Shown here in pieces: positions 33,905-47,281 of a DNA stretch of 64,000 nucleotides. The stretch covers positions 91,561,907 to 91,625,906 of the forward strand of contig CM056744.1 of NCBI GenBank assembly GCA_029851415.1, read 5' to 3'. The position numbers and the translations under genes are program-made. Numbering within the stretch: the stretch's first letter is position 1; every line of letters begins with the position of its first letter. The notes under the pieces are model-generated. The model did no database searches. It worked only from the letters and a program-made list of their open reading frames with translations, and was not told the origin of the DNA. This stretch comes from Eretmocerus hayati (taxonomy: Eukaryota > Arthropoda > Insecta > Hymenoptera > Aphelinidae).

Positions 33905-36900
33905 TATTTTTTCTAATAATGGACCTCTTATACTGATGAACTTTCAATACAATAAGCCCCTCATGCGATTGGCGCTAAAGTTTTCTATCTCATATTTGGG
34001 AAGCAGACTCATTGCACAGATATATTTTGAATTCTCATATGTAAATCAAAATTCTTTGCCAAAATTGGTGTACCATATTTTGTAATTATCCCTTCGTCAG
34101 TTCCATAACGGTATGGTTTAATTTACCACCAATCAATCGTTACCTTGACCTGAGAGTAAAACAGTTAAAATAAATTACTTGTTTATATAGTACCAATTAC
34201 GAGGCAGACGGAATTGATTCCTGACTGACGAAGATTCTGCTACAAGAAGTTCCAAGAACTCAAAATCATGCAATTAATGTTTCAATCTTCTCTTTATTTT
34301 CATTGCTCGGTTAAATTGTACAAAAACAAACTTTCCAGCACGTATTGAATCACGATTACGTGCCTTCGCTGAGGTTACGTAAATTTCACGCGAAACGATT
34401 CGGATCAAAATTCTGGAAGAATATTCAACAGTTTTAACAACTCAGTGCGTCGGTATTTAAAAATATTCATCCTTTCATCCTCTTTACACTGTCTTTTCCT
34501 CCTTTCTCCGTCCGCAAAAAACTTCCGTGCCAGCTATTTTTGTATACGTTTGAAGTTCGACTCAACAGGGAAATTTGCCGATCTGAAGTTATTGCTCTAC
34601 ATCTGTGAATCCTCCACCACTTGACTCAATTATCGTAAATTAAAATGTTTCATTGTAGAATTCATCGGAGAGCTACCAATACCATTCGCATAGCGGTTGA
34701 ATCATGAATGCTCATTTATCAATAAAAAGTTTTCCGTAGATTTCCTCAGATTTTCCTATCTTTCAGAGATTCTCACGAGTCAGTTGAATTGAGCTGTATA
34801 TGTTGGGATATGGTTGAATTGTACCGCAAAATTGCAATTCGTAAGCACGAGGAGTTCATTAACTTAGTCACAAATGACTTGTGAAAAACGTGTCGATACT
34901 TGTCAAAATCTATAAAATCGATCACCAGGACTAGGGCAATTCATACTGTAATCACACTCTTAGCATGAAACTCACAGTCATTTCAAAAAGGGAGCCAGGG
35001 TAGGAACATTTGATTCGTAAAATAAACATGTGATCGTAAATAGAACTGTCGTTGACTGTATCGGTACGCTCTGCTTGATCTAGACCTTATTTTAACGACT
35101 GACAAGCGAAACGAGACCCAAATGAAACACATTTACAAAATTTTAAAAGAAAGGTTTGTTTAGATAATGCATGTGTACGTGTCCGCATTCCTAAAGAAAT
35201 GACCGTGGATTCCCGAAAAGAATTAATTTTGAGCAAGGGAATGGAAAATTGAAAAATCACAATAGTGCAGAGAATAACTATTATTCGTGCACTGAGACTG
35301 ATTGTGTATCATCATCTCGTGTCATCGTTCTTGGGTTCTTTCTCCCCCCTTGCCCGGTCAAAATATTTTATTATTCTCTTTTTACAAAGAGAAGGCCTTG
35401 ATTTAAATCCTTTGTTTTATTGTTGCAAGTAATGTCAGCGGCCAAATAAGTTCTTTGTTTCCGAAACATGATTCTTCGGATTTTCACGAAGGCAAGAAGA
35501 GAAAAGAAAAGTTTGTTCAGAAGCAACCAAGGTTTTTACTTCAACAATATGTACATCCGTGATGTGAAGTCATTGAACTATGATTCTGTGATGGAAGTGT
35601 CATGAACTTCTTTCACGCTTGCTGACAATATGAAGTATCTACCACACTGTTGTAGAAAATGGGGCTTGTCAGAATCGAAATGGAATGTGCAAGTTACCTA
35701 TTAGATGTTGTGAGAGTGGAATTCACAAAAGAAGACATAAATCGGGCTCTACTGCATGATAGAATTAAATGTTGCGCCAAGTTCTTTGGTATTTCATGAG
35801 AAATCTCTGTGTGCAGTGTGCATACTTTGTTGTGAGAAAAATAGATCTTCGTAAATAATGTACAAGAAATTGATTCAAATATTCAATCGAGAGGATGGCT
35901 TTTGCTTCATTACGGTTACAAAACTGTTAAAATTTCCGAGCCAAGAGTTTCATAAGCATCTAATAAGTTCTGTTCCAGGAAATGATGTAAGTATGTTCAG
36001 AGAGAAGTGCGCAATCGTTTTACTGTCATCGAAAAATTGGCTCCCGCAACTCTCTCAAAAAATCACAAAACAATCAAATGCATAGCGAAAATAGTCAAGA
36101 ATTAATAACAACGAAATCACACGTTCAGCAAAGTGAATCCAAGATTTGGAAGCTATCCGAGGGTGTGCATACAAAAGTAAGATGCATAGAGATGAGCGGA
36201 AACGTGGTGAGCACGTGTTTCCTGTGATTATAGCAACGGCTGCACGATGTCGGGACTGCATCTCGAGGAGTCATGTTTCTCCTTTTCGGGAAGGGATGCA
36301 TATGTTGCAGCTGCAGCAAAGGCACCCACCGTGATTTTGGTATATTTTACCCTAAGCATCATGATGTTATATTCGAAAATGTCACCGCCGGCATTCGAGA
36401 CCAATTTCACGAGTTTATACAAACCGGACGCTTTCCTCTCAACTGTGGTGTCTTTTTACTCTTAATTTTTCGCACACTATTTCCACGACAATGATGGCAG
36501 CGAGATGAAAATTATTGCCGACTTTCATAGCCGAGCTTTCGTATTTTACAGATGTTTCTTAGCAGTTGAGATTTTCTCTACAAAGGAGACGAGCAGTACA
36601 TCATCAGAGCGAGAAAACAACGAGTGAGTACAAAGCGAATATCATTGATGCAGCCTTGCCAAAGAATACAAACGAGGCAGAGCGGTGGCGGCGCGTCTCA
36701 TTTTTGGTAGATTTGCACTCATCTCGTTCTTTGCGTTTTCAATTTGCCTCATGTGACGGGTTCGTCTTACGAGTACTCGACAATTTTGTTATTTTCAAAG
36801 CGATTGTGCTTCGCTGTATCGTTTCACTGCAAGTATTTTTTTTAAAATCCTGCAGCATCAATTGAGATACTTATTAAATTTAAAGCAACTGCAGACATCG

Positions 36901-37433
36901 GAACCGAAGCATTCGATCGCCAAAATGATTTCTAGAACACCGAGCCGGTTATCCGTCAAATTTGGGTAAATGCTGCAAGCTCTGTGTACGGTTCGACAAA
37001 TATTACACAAAGTGCCAACCGCGAAACAGGTGCCCGATTCTATAACGTGCGCCAGAGCTTGCAAGCACACGGTTCAGCAAAAGTATAGCCTGTAAGTCAG
37101 AGCGTATTATTATTGGATAGCATCGGCGTTGTGTCTCTGGCTGGAGCCCAATGGGTATTTGTTGAAATTGGCGATCGTCGAGCGTCACGCGCGCGCGTCA
37201 TTCGCTTCTACCCACGATGAGAGCTTGCAAGCACAGCTGGTTTCGACGTTCATCCCGAAGAAACTCCCAGCCCGCACGTCGTCATACTAAACCCAATCCC
37301 GTGACACTCAAACACTTACAAACTGCACAAATTTGAATTTTTCACAAATTTCGAAATACTTTCGATTTTCTAGAACGGCAGAGCGCGCGCTTTTTTAATT
37401 TTGCAAGCACGGTGCAAGTGAACAAGTTCTGAC
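33905..37433. other. Intergenic or intron, no supported exon
   Basis: This should contain downstream exons or intron of the minus-strand gene starting at 37631, but no exon was recognised. Near 36970-37410 the motif CTTGCAAGCAC and a CGCGCGCG run recur close to the promoter. Confidence 0.35.
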
Positions 37434-37631
37434 CTCTTGGATGTGATACTTGGTGCGTATGGTTCTGCGCCTGGTGGTAGTCATGGTGATATCGTCGTCG
37501 GTCTCGGTGAAGACGGGCTCATCGTACTCGACCTCGATGGTTGGCTCCTCGGCAACGAGGCGCGTCTCACCCTCGTCATCGTCGCCATCCAAGCTTCGCC
37601 TGGGCGAGCCCGGCACCATTGTATCCATCAT
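37434..37631 (-). CDS. First coding exon of an unrecognised gene (acidic N-terminus)
   Basis: Sixty-six codons begin at an ATG (a second ATG follows directly) and run to CAAGAG|GTCAGA, a plausible but weak donor, phase 0. The product is strongly acidic (DGDDDEGE, EVEYDEP, TETDDD) and ends in a basic, threonine-rich stretch (TTTRRRTIRTKYHIQE). It lies just downstream of a CpG-dense promoter-like block on the same strand, and codon choice is GC-rich compared with the random frames around it. No domain is recognisable. The rest of the gene was not found to the left, so the first intron may be long and could enclose the receptor and peptide genes, or later exons may lie outside the window. Confidence 0.55.
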
Positions 37632-37739
37632 GCTTTGTTTTTAAAACACGTTCAACTTTTCGTACAGAGTAATAATCAGTACCACACAATTCAAACTGAA
37701 AAACTAACCGGTTACTTTAACACAAAAATTTCAACGTGC

Positions 37740-37960
37740 ACGAAATCAAGAGGACGTATTCTCGCGGGCGGCGAACGGGCGCGGGCCCGGACTGCGACTG
37801 CGACAGCCAGATTTCGTCCCTGTTTCCGATGTCTCAAACTGCCGCGGCTGCGGAGAAATATCGGCTCTCGCTGTGTGTAATTCCCACGCGGTATAAGCGC
37901 GCCTGCCAGAAACAGAGAGAAAAGAGGAAGAGAGATGGAACGGAGCTTTTACCAAAATAG
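37740..37960 (-). promoter_or_regulatory. CpG-rich promoter region
   Basis: GC-rich, CpG-dense sequence (GGGCGCGGGCCCGG, GCCGCGGCTGCGGAG, AAGCGCGCC) with a CT-rich stretch at its far end lies 110-330 bp upstream of the acidic first exon. No TATA box is evident, consistent with a broad housekeeping-type promoter. Confidence 0.5.
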
Positions 37961-38033
37961 CTGAGGAGCTGATGCTTCTATGCTCTGCTGATGCAGCGAC
38001 CCGTTCGACTTTAGCGAGACGAGCTAATACTCA

Positions 38034-38342
38034 AGGCTGGAATTTATAGTCGTTCCCTTACCAAACTCCTTACCAATCCCCTTACGCGACACCTTACGGC
38101 AGGGTCAAAAATTTTTGACGGTGGCTGCTCATCTTTATTTGCCTGTACTTTCTGTGGCTCAAGCAGCCGCTCGAGCTGATAGTTAGCTCATTTATCCTTC
38201 AAATTTCTGCTCTTGTCTACCTCCGAGTGAACGAATAAGGTAGACGCGCGACCACGTCAAAAATTCTGGACGCTGCCGTAAAGTGTCGCATAAGGCGCTC
38301 GATAAGGGTTTTGGTAAGGAAACGACTATAAATTCCAGCCCA
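38034..38342. mobile_element. Foldback MITE with arms of about 90 bp
   Basis: GGCTGGAATTTATAGTCGTT, CCTTACCAAA, GCGACACCTTACGGCAG and AATTTTTGACG occur in order on the left. Their reverse complements occur in mirrored order on the right, ending AAACGACTATAAATTCCAGC. The interior, about 130 bp, has no open frame. It sits about 70 bp beyond the promoter-like block at 37740-37960. Confidence 0.8.
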
Positions 38343-39471
38343 AGAGCGCCTAAAGTCACCCATCAGTCAAACTATATGAGCTGGTATGAAGTCACAGAAG
38401 GATAAAAATGATCTTCTGGAATTGATCAGAGATATGCGAGCTGATTTGATGTCGAAGTTTTTGATGTCGACGTTTTTCGAATGTTTCACTCCCAAGAATT
38501 TGATATGAGAGATGCTCTTTGGTCACGTGGACTTGCACGTAAAAAAGAGGTGACTGAAGCTTTGACGAGACAATCTTAGTGGAGTGTAGAACTCTGAGCG
38601 TCATTTGGGATTTTGAGGTCCATCAGATGATAAATGGAGCTCAATAACTCTTAGGATATCGACCGACAGGCTTCGTTCTACTCTCATGCGCTTGTTACTG
38701 TCGGAAGAAATCGAAAACATGGAAACTTCTTAAATTACTCGTGATTCGGTCTCGTATGTCGTTCAATGCATCTGCAAGAGTCTCCCTACTGTTTCATCCG
38801 GTTCGTACCTTTTTTGTTTACTCTGGCTGATTTTCAAGATTCAAGTGGAATTGTACAGACTAGAATCTGTGAACGAATCATAACTCATTGCACTGAAGTA
38901 CAGTCGAGGCTAGAAAAATACAATCAAAAATGGAACGAAAATTATAATCATTTAGAAACACTTCCGTGACTCAATTTCTCAAGATGTCAAAGTACTCAGT
39001 GGATAACTTTTCATACCATTCATAATCACAATGTAATCACAATCAGCAACGCGGTAATATTCCATCCGATGACCATGAAAAAACATTATCTGACTAGGAT
39101 CGAATAATATTCTCAAATGACCCTATACTTATATGAGTTTGTAAAGACCTTAATGGTAATGTGGCAACCAAAGAAACGACATCCTCAACTATCAGGTCGA
39201 CAACTGACAAGAAATCAATATCAACGCGAATAAAAGTCAACTTCTCATGTATAAACATTTTTTGAAAGAATATCCATTTACTTTGACTTCATCAGGAGTA
39301 TACAGCTGCACGACACAATTACAGTAAGAATTCACACATACAATCCGTACAAAACACTCTGGAATGTCATTTAAATGCGTTGTGTACGACTGACTTGCTT
39401 TGAATCGAATCATCACAAAGGTTCATAGTACGAAAAATAGAATTAATATTTTTTACTCTTTTACGATAGCA
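38343..39471. other. Intergenic, nothing recognised
   Basis: AT-rich; likely includes the 3' untranslated region of the isomerase gene immediately right of it. Confidence 0.4.
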
Positions 39472-42400
39472 TCACTTCTTCAGTGCAGCTAATTCATCAG
39501 GTTTGTAAACGCCTTTTTCTGTTATAATTCCCTCAATCAGCTCCGCTGGAGTGACATCAAAAGCTGGATTCCAGCATTTAATTCCTTCAGCGGCAATCCT
39601 CACACCATTCACGTGAGTAAGTTCATTTTCAGGCCTTTCTTCGATTTTGATTCCACTGCCATTTGGTATTGAGAAGTCGATGGTCGTGAATGGAGCAGCA
39701 ATGTAGAAGGGTACCTTGTGGTATTTTGCTAATACTGCAATCTGAAACATGCGAATTTATACATTTAATTCTTCTTGCTACTCTCGATAGCTTTCATGTC
39801 TACATCTATCATCGAACCGAGTTTTTGAAATAGAGATCGACGCGAGAATACATTTGAATTGCGTCAATGCCCTATCACTGTTATCCCATCTGATATTCAT
39901 GATCTACCACACACCATAAGACTTTGCGGAAATCTATGCAACAATGAGGAATATTGTATCAATTCACGCCAGTTTCGAGGTTTTTCCCGCTTAAAAGTGG
40001 ACATTTCTGCTTCATAGAATACAACCACGTTGTCTGTTAGTAAATCGTATCTAGTCAGTTTTTTTCTTTTCTTGAATTACTTTTCATGCATAAAATAGCT
40101 GCAAACGGTCCACAAATATAAATTGTAAATCAAATTTCTGGATATTTTGTTCCATCGATTACTTATCGATACAAATGAACCAATAGCCATTTACGAATAT
40201 AATTAGTCAGTTTTCTCGTGCATTATCCGAAAATTGCGAGATATGTTTCTGAAAAATGCTTATCAATTTTTTCCAAGCAAATTCAGTCGAAACTTATTGA
40301 TTTTGATCACTGTTATGGTACAAGGTACACACAATCTTTTAGACTTCCACCACACAGCTCTCAGGGCTCGAGAGGATCAACCCTACGTCCAAGTTACGTT
40401 GTTCAGAATCAAGAAAACCCTAATTTTAAGTTGTTGGTGAAAAATTCTGTTTTCCATCATATATCATAATCTAGAGTTACTCTTCGACACTTCTTCCCAG
40501 TTCATTTTAGTATTTGTTTGATGATATGTCACCATTCAGTCACTATTTATGGTTTTGATATTCCTTTGATTTATTAGTATTTAGTTAATAATTTAAATAT
40601 TGTAGACAAACCTTTATAATATTAATATAGGGCCCTCTTGCCCGTTCGATTTTCCTCAATAAAATAAAAATAAAAAATGAAGCAAATAGCACGTCAGAAG
40701 TTTACAATTGCAATAATATCTTGAGAGAAGTAGTTCAAGCCAGTGGATTCTCATTCTGTACTTTGGGCAATTTTGACTATGTAAGTTCTCACATTGCTAA
40801 CATTAGTGATCAGTGCAGGAAGTGTCAATCAGTTCTCTGATCTTTCTAGTGAGGACAATGATAATTGCCAAACTGTACCTGGTAAGTCCCAATTTTATTC
40901 GCAGTGTCTCCATTGGCGACCACTCTGTCAGCTCCAACGACGACGGCCGATATACCTTTCGATTTCATCAACGACGCTACCATATCATCGCATATGAGTG
41001 TGCTAGGAATCTTGTCATGCACCAGTTCATAAGCAGTCAATCTCGCTCCCTGGTTGTAAGGTCTCGTTTCTGTGCAGTAAAGTTGTTCTGAAATATGAAA
41101 AATTTTCAATCTTCAGTTTGTAACTCGAAATCTAACACGTATGGGACATGATAAGAAATCTGTCAATCTAGTAGCCTATCGATTCACAAGGATAGTACAG
41201 CTCAACTCTTCATAAAAATTCAAAGCATCGTTATGTTCCCTAATGAACGATATATTCAGTGAATTCATAAATATCTGGAGAATTGTTCAAGGAAAAATGA
41301 AAACAAAATTGCCGAAACCGTAACTACAACGGATTGATTCATAATTGGGCCTTGTGCACATGATTCTACAATAAATAAAGGAATAAACGAAACATTGAAT
41401 ATAAGTTACTTATTCAACCAATGTAATATTTTTCATGTTCATATCAAAATCATTCAAGAATTAAACATGTGAATAAGTGGGAGTACGATTTCCAGAAGTG
41501 AAGTGCAAAATAAACGAACTGATCCAAGGGAGCCTATGATATTCAAACTCATCATCGCACCATACCTTGACCAATCCTGACAGAGTTCAACAATTGGATG
41601 AAGCTTACTGATTCCAACTACGGAAATCAATTATGGGTAGCAAAGCAGAATATATGGACCCTACTCATTTTCTATGGAATTCAAGAACCTGACTACACAG
41701 GTTACTTTATGGATCAAAGTCTCTCCAAGAACTGAAAGCACAAAGCAGAGTTCAAACTAGACAGTTTAAAGTTCAAAATCATACGAAAAAAATTGCCGAT
41801 TTTGCGAATATGAAGTTGTCATTCATTGAATCCACAAACAAATGAAATCTTTGATCATTACCAAGCTTTCCATTATTGTGCAGAGATCGCACCACCCCTA
41901 AAGCAGTGCCATATCCAGCAGTAGCCAAACTGCCCGTGTTGCAATGTGTTAGAACTCTGACCTGTTTTTCATTTGGGTTTTTCTTCAAAATCTCAGCAGC
42001 TCCATGATCCCCTATGGCCTTGTTGTCTGCAATATCTTTCTCCAACATTGAAGTTATTTCAAGAATCAGTCTGAAATTGAATAGAAATTCATTTTATTTA
42101 TATCTATCTAGATACATTATCAAGATTTTCTATATGAATTGCATGAGAGTTTACAGCAACTATGTTCAATGACTATAGATTTATCAGATAGAGAAAATAG
42201 TCATATAGTAACTTACTGTTCTTTCATCTCACCAGGAGAAACATTATCACCACAGAGTTTCATGGCGTATTTGTTGATATTATCTGCAGCTAGTTTGATA
42301 TTCACAGCTGTGGGTCTTGCTGAGACCAAATATTCTAACTTCTTCTTAACTTCCTCGAAGAGAACTTTCTTATCTTCATAAATTTCATGTTGTATCTCAA

Positions 42401-43515
42401 CTGCTAGGCTCAAGCATCCTACAATTGCAATAGCTGGAGCCCCTCTCACCTGGAGTGCAAAAGATTTTCAATGAATTCACTTGCATTAGCTCTATGTATT
42501 GCATGTAGTTTCGATACTACATTGGAGCATAAGGTCCGCGCAGTTGCATAAGCAACCCTCAACATCCACTTGCATTCTGAAATCTTTAATCCGATGATTC
42601 CACAGATGTACATACAAGTGTACATAATACTGACCAATAAGAAAATTTTGTAATGACTACTTTAATGACTGTCTGAATGATCATAATACTGTTCAAGTGA
42701 GTACCAATGATGTCTATGCCTTAAATTCATAGTCTTAATTATTTACTTTTGCTCATTTTTCTCTCAGCCTTTTCTAATATTGCAACGAAAAAAATTCAAT
42801 TCATTAAAATTAGTATGAGAAACACTCTGTAGAAGTGTGTAAATGTATGGACTTCAAAGAACCAACAACTTTTGACTTACGAATGAACAAATGCAACTGC
42901 ATGTCAAAAACTTGCTGTCTGAATCTTGTCATCATGGTGTTAGCACAACTAAACTGAAACAGTATTTCTCAACAGAATCAGTCAATAAATTTTATCACGC
43001 ATTAACGGTAGATTCATGCAAACATGTTATGCCAAACTCAACGGAGTCTCTTATTGGTATCCACCGTCATTTGGTACTTATCTTATCAGTCTTTAAGGTA
43101 GTCTCAATGTCTCAATAGTTTGATGGAAATGAATGAGTGGTAACCAGTGATAACACTGTTACAGCCGCTGCACTTCAGGAGAAGAATGAATGAAGTTGTG
43201 GATGATGAAGATATGGGAGAAAATAAGTAAGTATGGTAGGATAAGTTTGATGGTATGTTAAGAAAATGGTATGACTGATGCATAAATTCAAATATATTAC
43301 GTTAATAATAAAGTAGTGAGAGATTCTAACCTAAAAATCTGCCGGGATGATGCGAAAGGTGAGTGATGGAAGCAGCGACGAACCTGCATCTTATAAATTG
43401 CATCCCAACCATCATTGACACCTGTGATATCAATATATCGAGATACTCCTGGAAGAAGTAGTTGGTCCAGGATTTGTAATTTGCCATTTCTCCACTTGAT
43501 TGCTTCCAAACTCAT
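39472..43515 (-). CDS. Methylthioribose-1-phosphate isomerase, five exons
   Basis: Isomerises 5-methylthioribose-1-phosphate to 5-methylthioribulose-1-phosphate in the cytosolic methionine salvage pathway; a member of the eIF2B-related family. Exons in coding order: 43515-43384, 42449-42217, 42070-41862, 41087-40879, 39741-39472. Junctions are phases 0, 2, 1 and 0 with GT-AG sites, giving 350 residues, the usual length. Motifs in order: [12 protein letters not shown] then [73 protein letters not shown], and [10 protein letters not shown] near the end. By family knowledge the catalytic pair is the Cys of HCNTG (residue 165 here) and the Asp of GADR (residue 245); both are present. Introns are about 0.15 to 1.1 kb. 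The 5' flank (43516-43620) is CpG-richer than its surroundings with no TATA box, fitting housekeeping expression. The gene appears complete and intact. Confidence 0.97.
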
Positions 43516-46109
43516 CGTCGTCTCGTCGAGCTCAGGCAGGCTAGCGTCGTCTGCTGTTTATGAAGATCGTCTGCTACGATTCGTACTACGATCCGCCTGC
43601 GCGCACGCGCAGATGCAATATTCGAATATGATATAACGTTATCAGAAATGGTGTACGCCTCGGCTGACGGCTCTTTTACTTGCTAAGGATAAGAATCTTT
43701 CTTCTGATAAGATAGAGATGCTGCCATACATTTCAAAAGAGCTCGTACAGAGTTTTGAGATTGGATGAACGTGAATACGCAAGAAAAATTGCATTTTGCA
43801 TCAAAGCTTCTTCTCAGAAGAATGTAAGACGAGTACTGCATCAAAGGAATTTCTTTTGTATTGTTATTGCGAACATCAAGATCTCCAATCCTACTTTTTT
43901 TTGCCTAAATAGTGTCCAGTGATGAGGTAATGTTGGTGATGGCGAATATATAACATGGTGGTCGCAGCAATTGGCTTTTATTAAGAAATCTTTTCGAAAG
44001 TTTCGGGTCCTATAATAGCTTTTTTGTGTGGCCGGGAAGGAACTTTGCAGCTTCTTCTTTCTGTATTTCGTCTATACTAGCAATCAGATGAGGTATCGTG
44101 AATTATGACAACTCCTTAATGGCCCCTTTTTTTGAATTGGCTTCAACTCGATTTCGGGAGAATATGGGTCTATCGCGCAAAAGTGATGTACTGACATTAA
44201 GTACACTACTAACGTTAGTCTACAAAGTCCAATAATTTAAAAACAATGTAACTTTCATCGAAAAGTTATTTCGTCAAGCCTGATTGATGATGTCAACAAG
44301 CCCTGTTGAAGAAACGCACTGAGAAAAAATTTTTAATCGTACGGCCTTGCGTTTTGTCGTACGACCAAAAAGTGGTATAGCCAGGAGAGCAATACCGATT
44401 TTGTCATCGCCCCAATCCATCTGATCGGTTTGGCAGTTTGGTATTACTGCTAGAACAAATAAACGTGCCCTATGTATTTCAAATACTCTGGTACTTGATG
44501 GATTCGCAGTCACATTACGGCTATTTTGCCATAAAAGGTACAAATTTTTTGCATAGAATGGTACCGGTAAAGGGACAAATATAATCGAAAGATTTTTAGG
44601 TTATTTGCATGCAATAACAAAATCATTTTGCTGTGGTGACAATCCAGGATTGGTCTGACGGCAATACCACGTAACAATACAGTCGTATTGTGCTGACGGC
44701 AATATTTTATTCTCAGTGCATCGCAAATACACTCCATTTGCAAAAATCGTTGCAGTAACACCTTTTGCATGTGACATCTATTGTCCCCCGAGATCGTGTT
44801 GAAGCCAACGAGGAAAGATATTGTGAAGTTAAATCTGAGACATAATGATGAATGGCCACTAATCAACCTTCTGAAGTGATCGTTCTCAGAATGGGTGTTG
44901 AGAACATACGTGGTTCAGACAGCATGGAGGGAGATACTACTGGGTAATGAGGGATCGATATACTCTGTTGAGACGATGAAGATCTTGGGCATATGCAATG
45001 CACGTCTAGACTAACAACAAAATGAAAATTATTTATTTTCTTCTTTTTTTTATGAGCCTCGCTTACCTCTCAAAAGTCGTAACACTACGAAAGAAAAATG
45101 AGATTTTTAAACCTTAAACCAAGAGGTCGAGAGTGTAAATTGCCTCAAAGTTATAGAGCTCTTGACATGTATTTTGGAAGATGTCACGGGATTATAGAAA
45201 AAGTTCCGGGTTAAACTAAAATCGCTCTCAACCGAAGCTATCTGTCGATTCATTCTAAGAATGAATATGTAGAGGCGTGGGTCCTGAAAGAAGATGTTTC
45301 TGGCAGCGATCATTTTGAAGCTTTCCAAATAAAGGTCTGTCGTGGAAAATTTAGCTTGAGAAGCAAGCAACGTACTGAATCATTGAATGAAGCAAGTGAA
45401 CAATTCATCAGAAGGAGTCGGCATTGCCCATCCTTTCTTCTCACTTCTGCATGAGACCTGTTGTGGTTGTCGGATAATTTTGGATAAACTCATAGCCCTT
45501 GTCACAAATTACCGAGCATGCGGAGGTCAGAGATGATATATAGGTCAATCGTTCCCGTGTATAATGTGCATTGAAAAGTTGTACACTGTGTATGAAAGTA
45601 TAGTCACGAATTTCGGTAGTAAAATATCAAAAATTCGCGCAAGAGTTGTGAAAAAATTTTCCTTTTTAAGAATACTTTTGATCATTTTACGATCGAGGTC
45701 AAAGTACAAATATATTCGGATCTATTTTTGACTTGAATTCGAGGAAATTGGTACCCTCCTGCTCGAGCTCCTGTTCCAAGTTCACGAAGGCTACAACAAT
45801 ACTTACATCAGTTACCTTGTTAGTGTGATGGCCCGTAGACTGACAAGATCTTAGGCGATCGAGTGACTGTAAAAGTGAGATTTGATATCGTCAAGACTTA
45901 TTCGAAATAGTCGAAAAAAGTTCTCTGCAATTTTGACAGCAGGTGATTTGTCAACGCCTGCATGATAAGTGAGGGATCAAAAACTTACTCAGCTACTGTG
46001 TTATACTTACTCCGCGTAAATAAAGCCAGATTCGACTCTGGTATCTCGAATAGTCAACGCTCTAAGTCATTTTCTCAATAGCTTTGGTCTACCTCAATAT
46101 TTTTCAACG
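43516..46109. other. Promoter of the isomerase gene, then intergenic sequence
   Basis: 43516-43620 is CpG-enriched (CGTCGTCTCGTCGAGC, CCTGCGCGCACGCGC) and probably holds the TATA-less promoter. Beyond it, minus-strand frames of 87-118 codons (44274-44866, 45107-45370) have no domains. Confidence 0.4.
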
Positions 46110-47281
46110 TATCGTCGAATTGGGTAACTTTGGTACAGTGGGTGGAACTTTGGTACACCTCTGAAAAATGACTTTCAGAGCTGCGTTCGGCAAGGTAGAT
46201 GACTCTATTGCTCTGAAACCTGGTCTATCCCTTTGTAGCACGTATGAACAACGTGTTGGGCTACCGTAGATCCCACGGGAGTGATTGTACTTGTTTATTG
46301 AAGCTTTTTCCGACAAGGCTTCAGCACCGATACTCGAGTGCTCCAGTTAGTGTACCTAGCAAGAAGTGTTCCGGAACGAACTACGGGTGAATAACGGTAC
46401 ATTTCGACCACATTTAGCATTATATTGAAGAAATCATCGTTACATTAGAGTATTTACAGCATTTGGAATTTTAATGAATGAAAAACAGGAGAAAAAACAT
46501 GAAAAAACGTACCAAAGTTACCCCACTCTAGGTAAGAAGCATTACGGTAGGCTAACTTCGGTACACATCTGTATGACAGCTTCTTTTCAATTCATCTGAA
46601 GTCGAGTGATGGTCTATGAGGCTGTAAAATGTTTCAAACAACTTACAAGGAGGGGGTCAGGCCTTCGGATCACGGATTCGCCTGAAACTTTGGAAATAGT
46701 CTTCTTTTGGCACAGAAAGAAGGTGTCCAAAACCCCGCTTGCCAACGCTCAAGCGTTCCCGAGCTACAGCATACGACCCATGCATTACAGTATATCTATG
46801 TATACCATTTTTGATAAATATGGGTATACTGTAATGCATGGGTCGTATGCTGTAGCTCAGAAACGCTTGAGCGTTGGCAAGCGCGGTTTTGGATATCTTC
46901 TTTCTGTGCTAAACGAAGACTCTTCCCAGAGTTTCAGGCAAATCCGTGATCCGAAGGCCTGACCCCCTCCTCGTTAGAATAAGACTTCTGAACGATTACA
47001 ATTAATTCACTTGCATGCATGGTGGTGGGTGGAATTGAAATATCTTGTAAGTGTACCAAAGTTGCCCCATCAGGGTCTAACTATGGTACACTTACAAAAC
47101 TGCTAACAGCTCCTGCTTAGACACATCAAATTGGACTTTGTAGCCTGTCAATCGAGAACTGAGACTGTAAACTTTCGATTGACTACTAATAGAAGTGAGT
47201 TTTGTCAATGTATGTTGGAATGCCAAGCCAAGCAAAATAAAAATTACCGAAATCGTACCAAAATTACCCAATTTGACGGTA
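46110..47281. mobile_element. Non-autonomous DNA transposon, copy B, with a nested MITE
   Basis: TATCGTCGAATTGGGTAACT at the left and ACCCAATTTGACGGTA at the right are terminal inverted repeats. The outer parts align along their length with 11884-12250 and 13818-14156. TTCAAC occurs at both flanks (46103-46108, 47283-47288) and could be a target duplication. It carries a 336 bp palindromic MITE in place of copy A's foldback. Confidence 0.8.
46642..46977. mobile_element. 336 bp palindromic MITE, copy 2
   Basis: Same length, ends and palindromic layout as 19226-19561. It is inserted right after TTTCAAACA of the host transposon; the matching site in copy A (about 13840-13850) is uninterrupted. 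The long open frames on both strands come from the palindrome. Confidence 0.9.

Noticed and set aside
34909..34990. TATA box followed by ATGAAACTCACAGTC and a possible donor, like a second small-peptide gene
   Set aside because: The predicted leader is too short and not hydrophobic enough for a signal peptide, and no partner exon was found.
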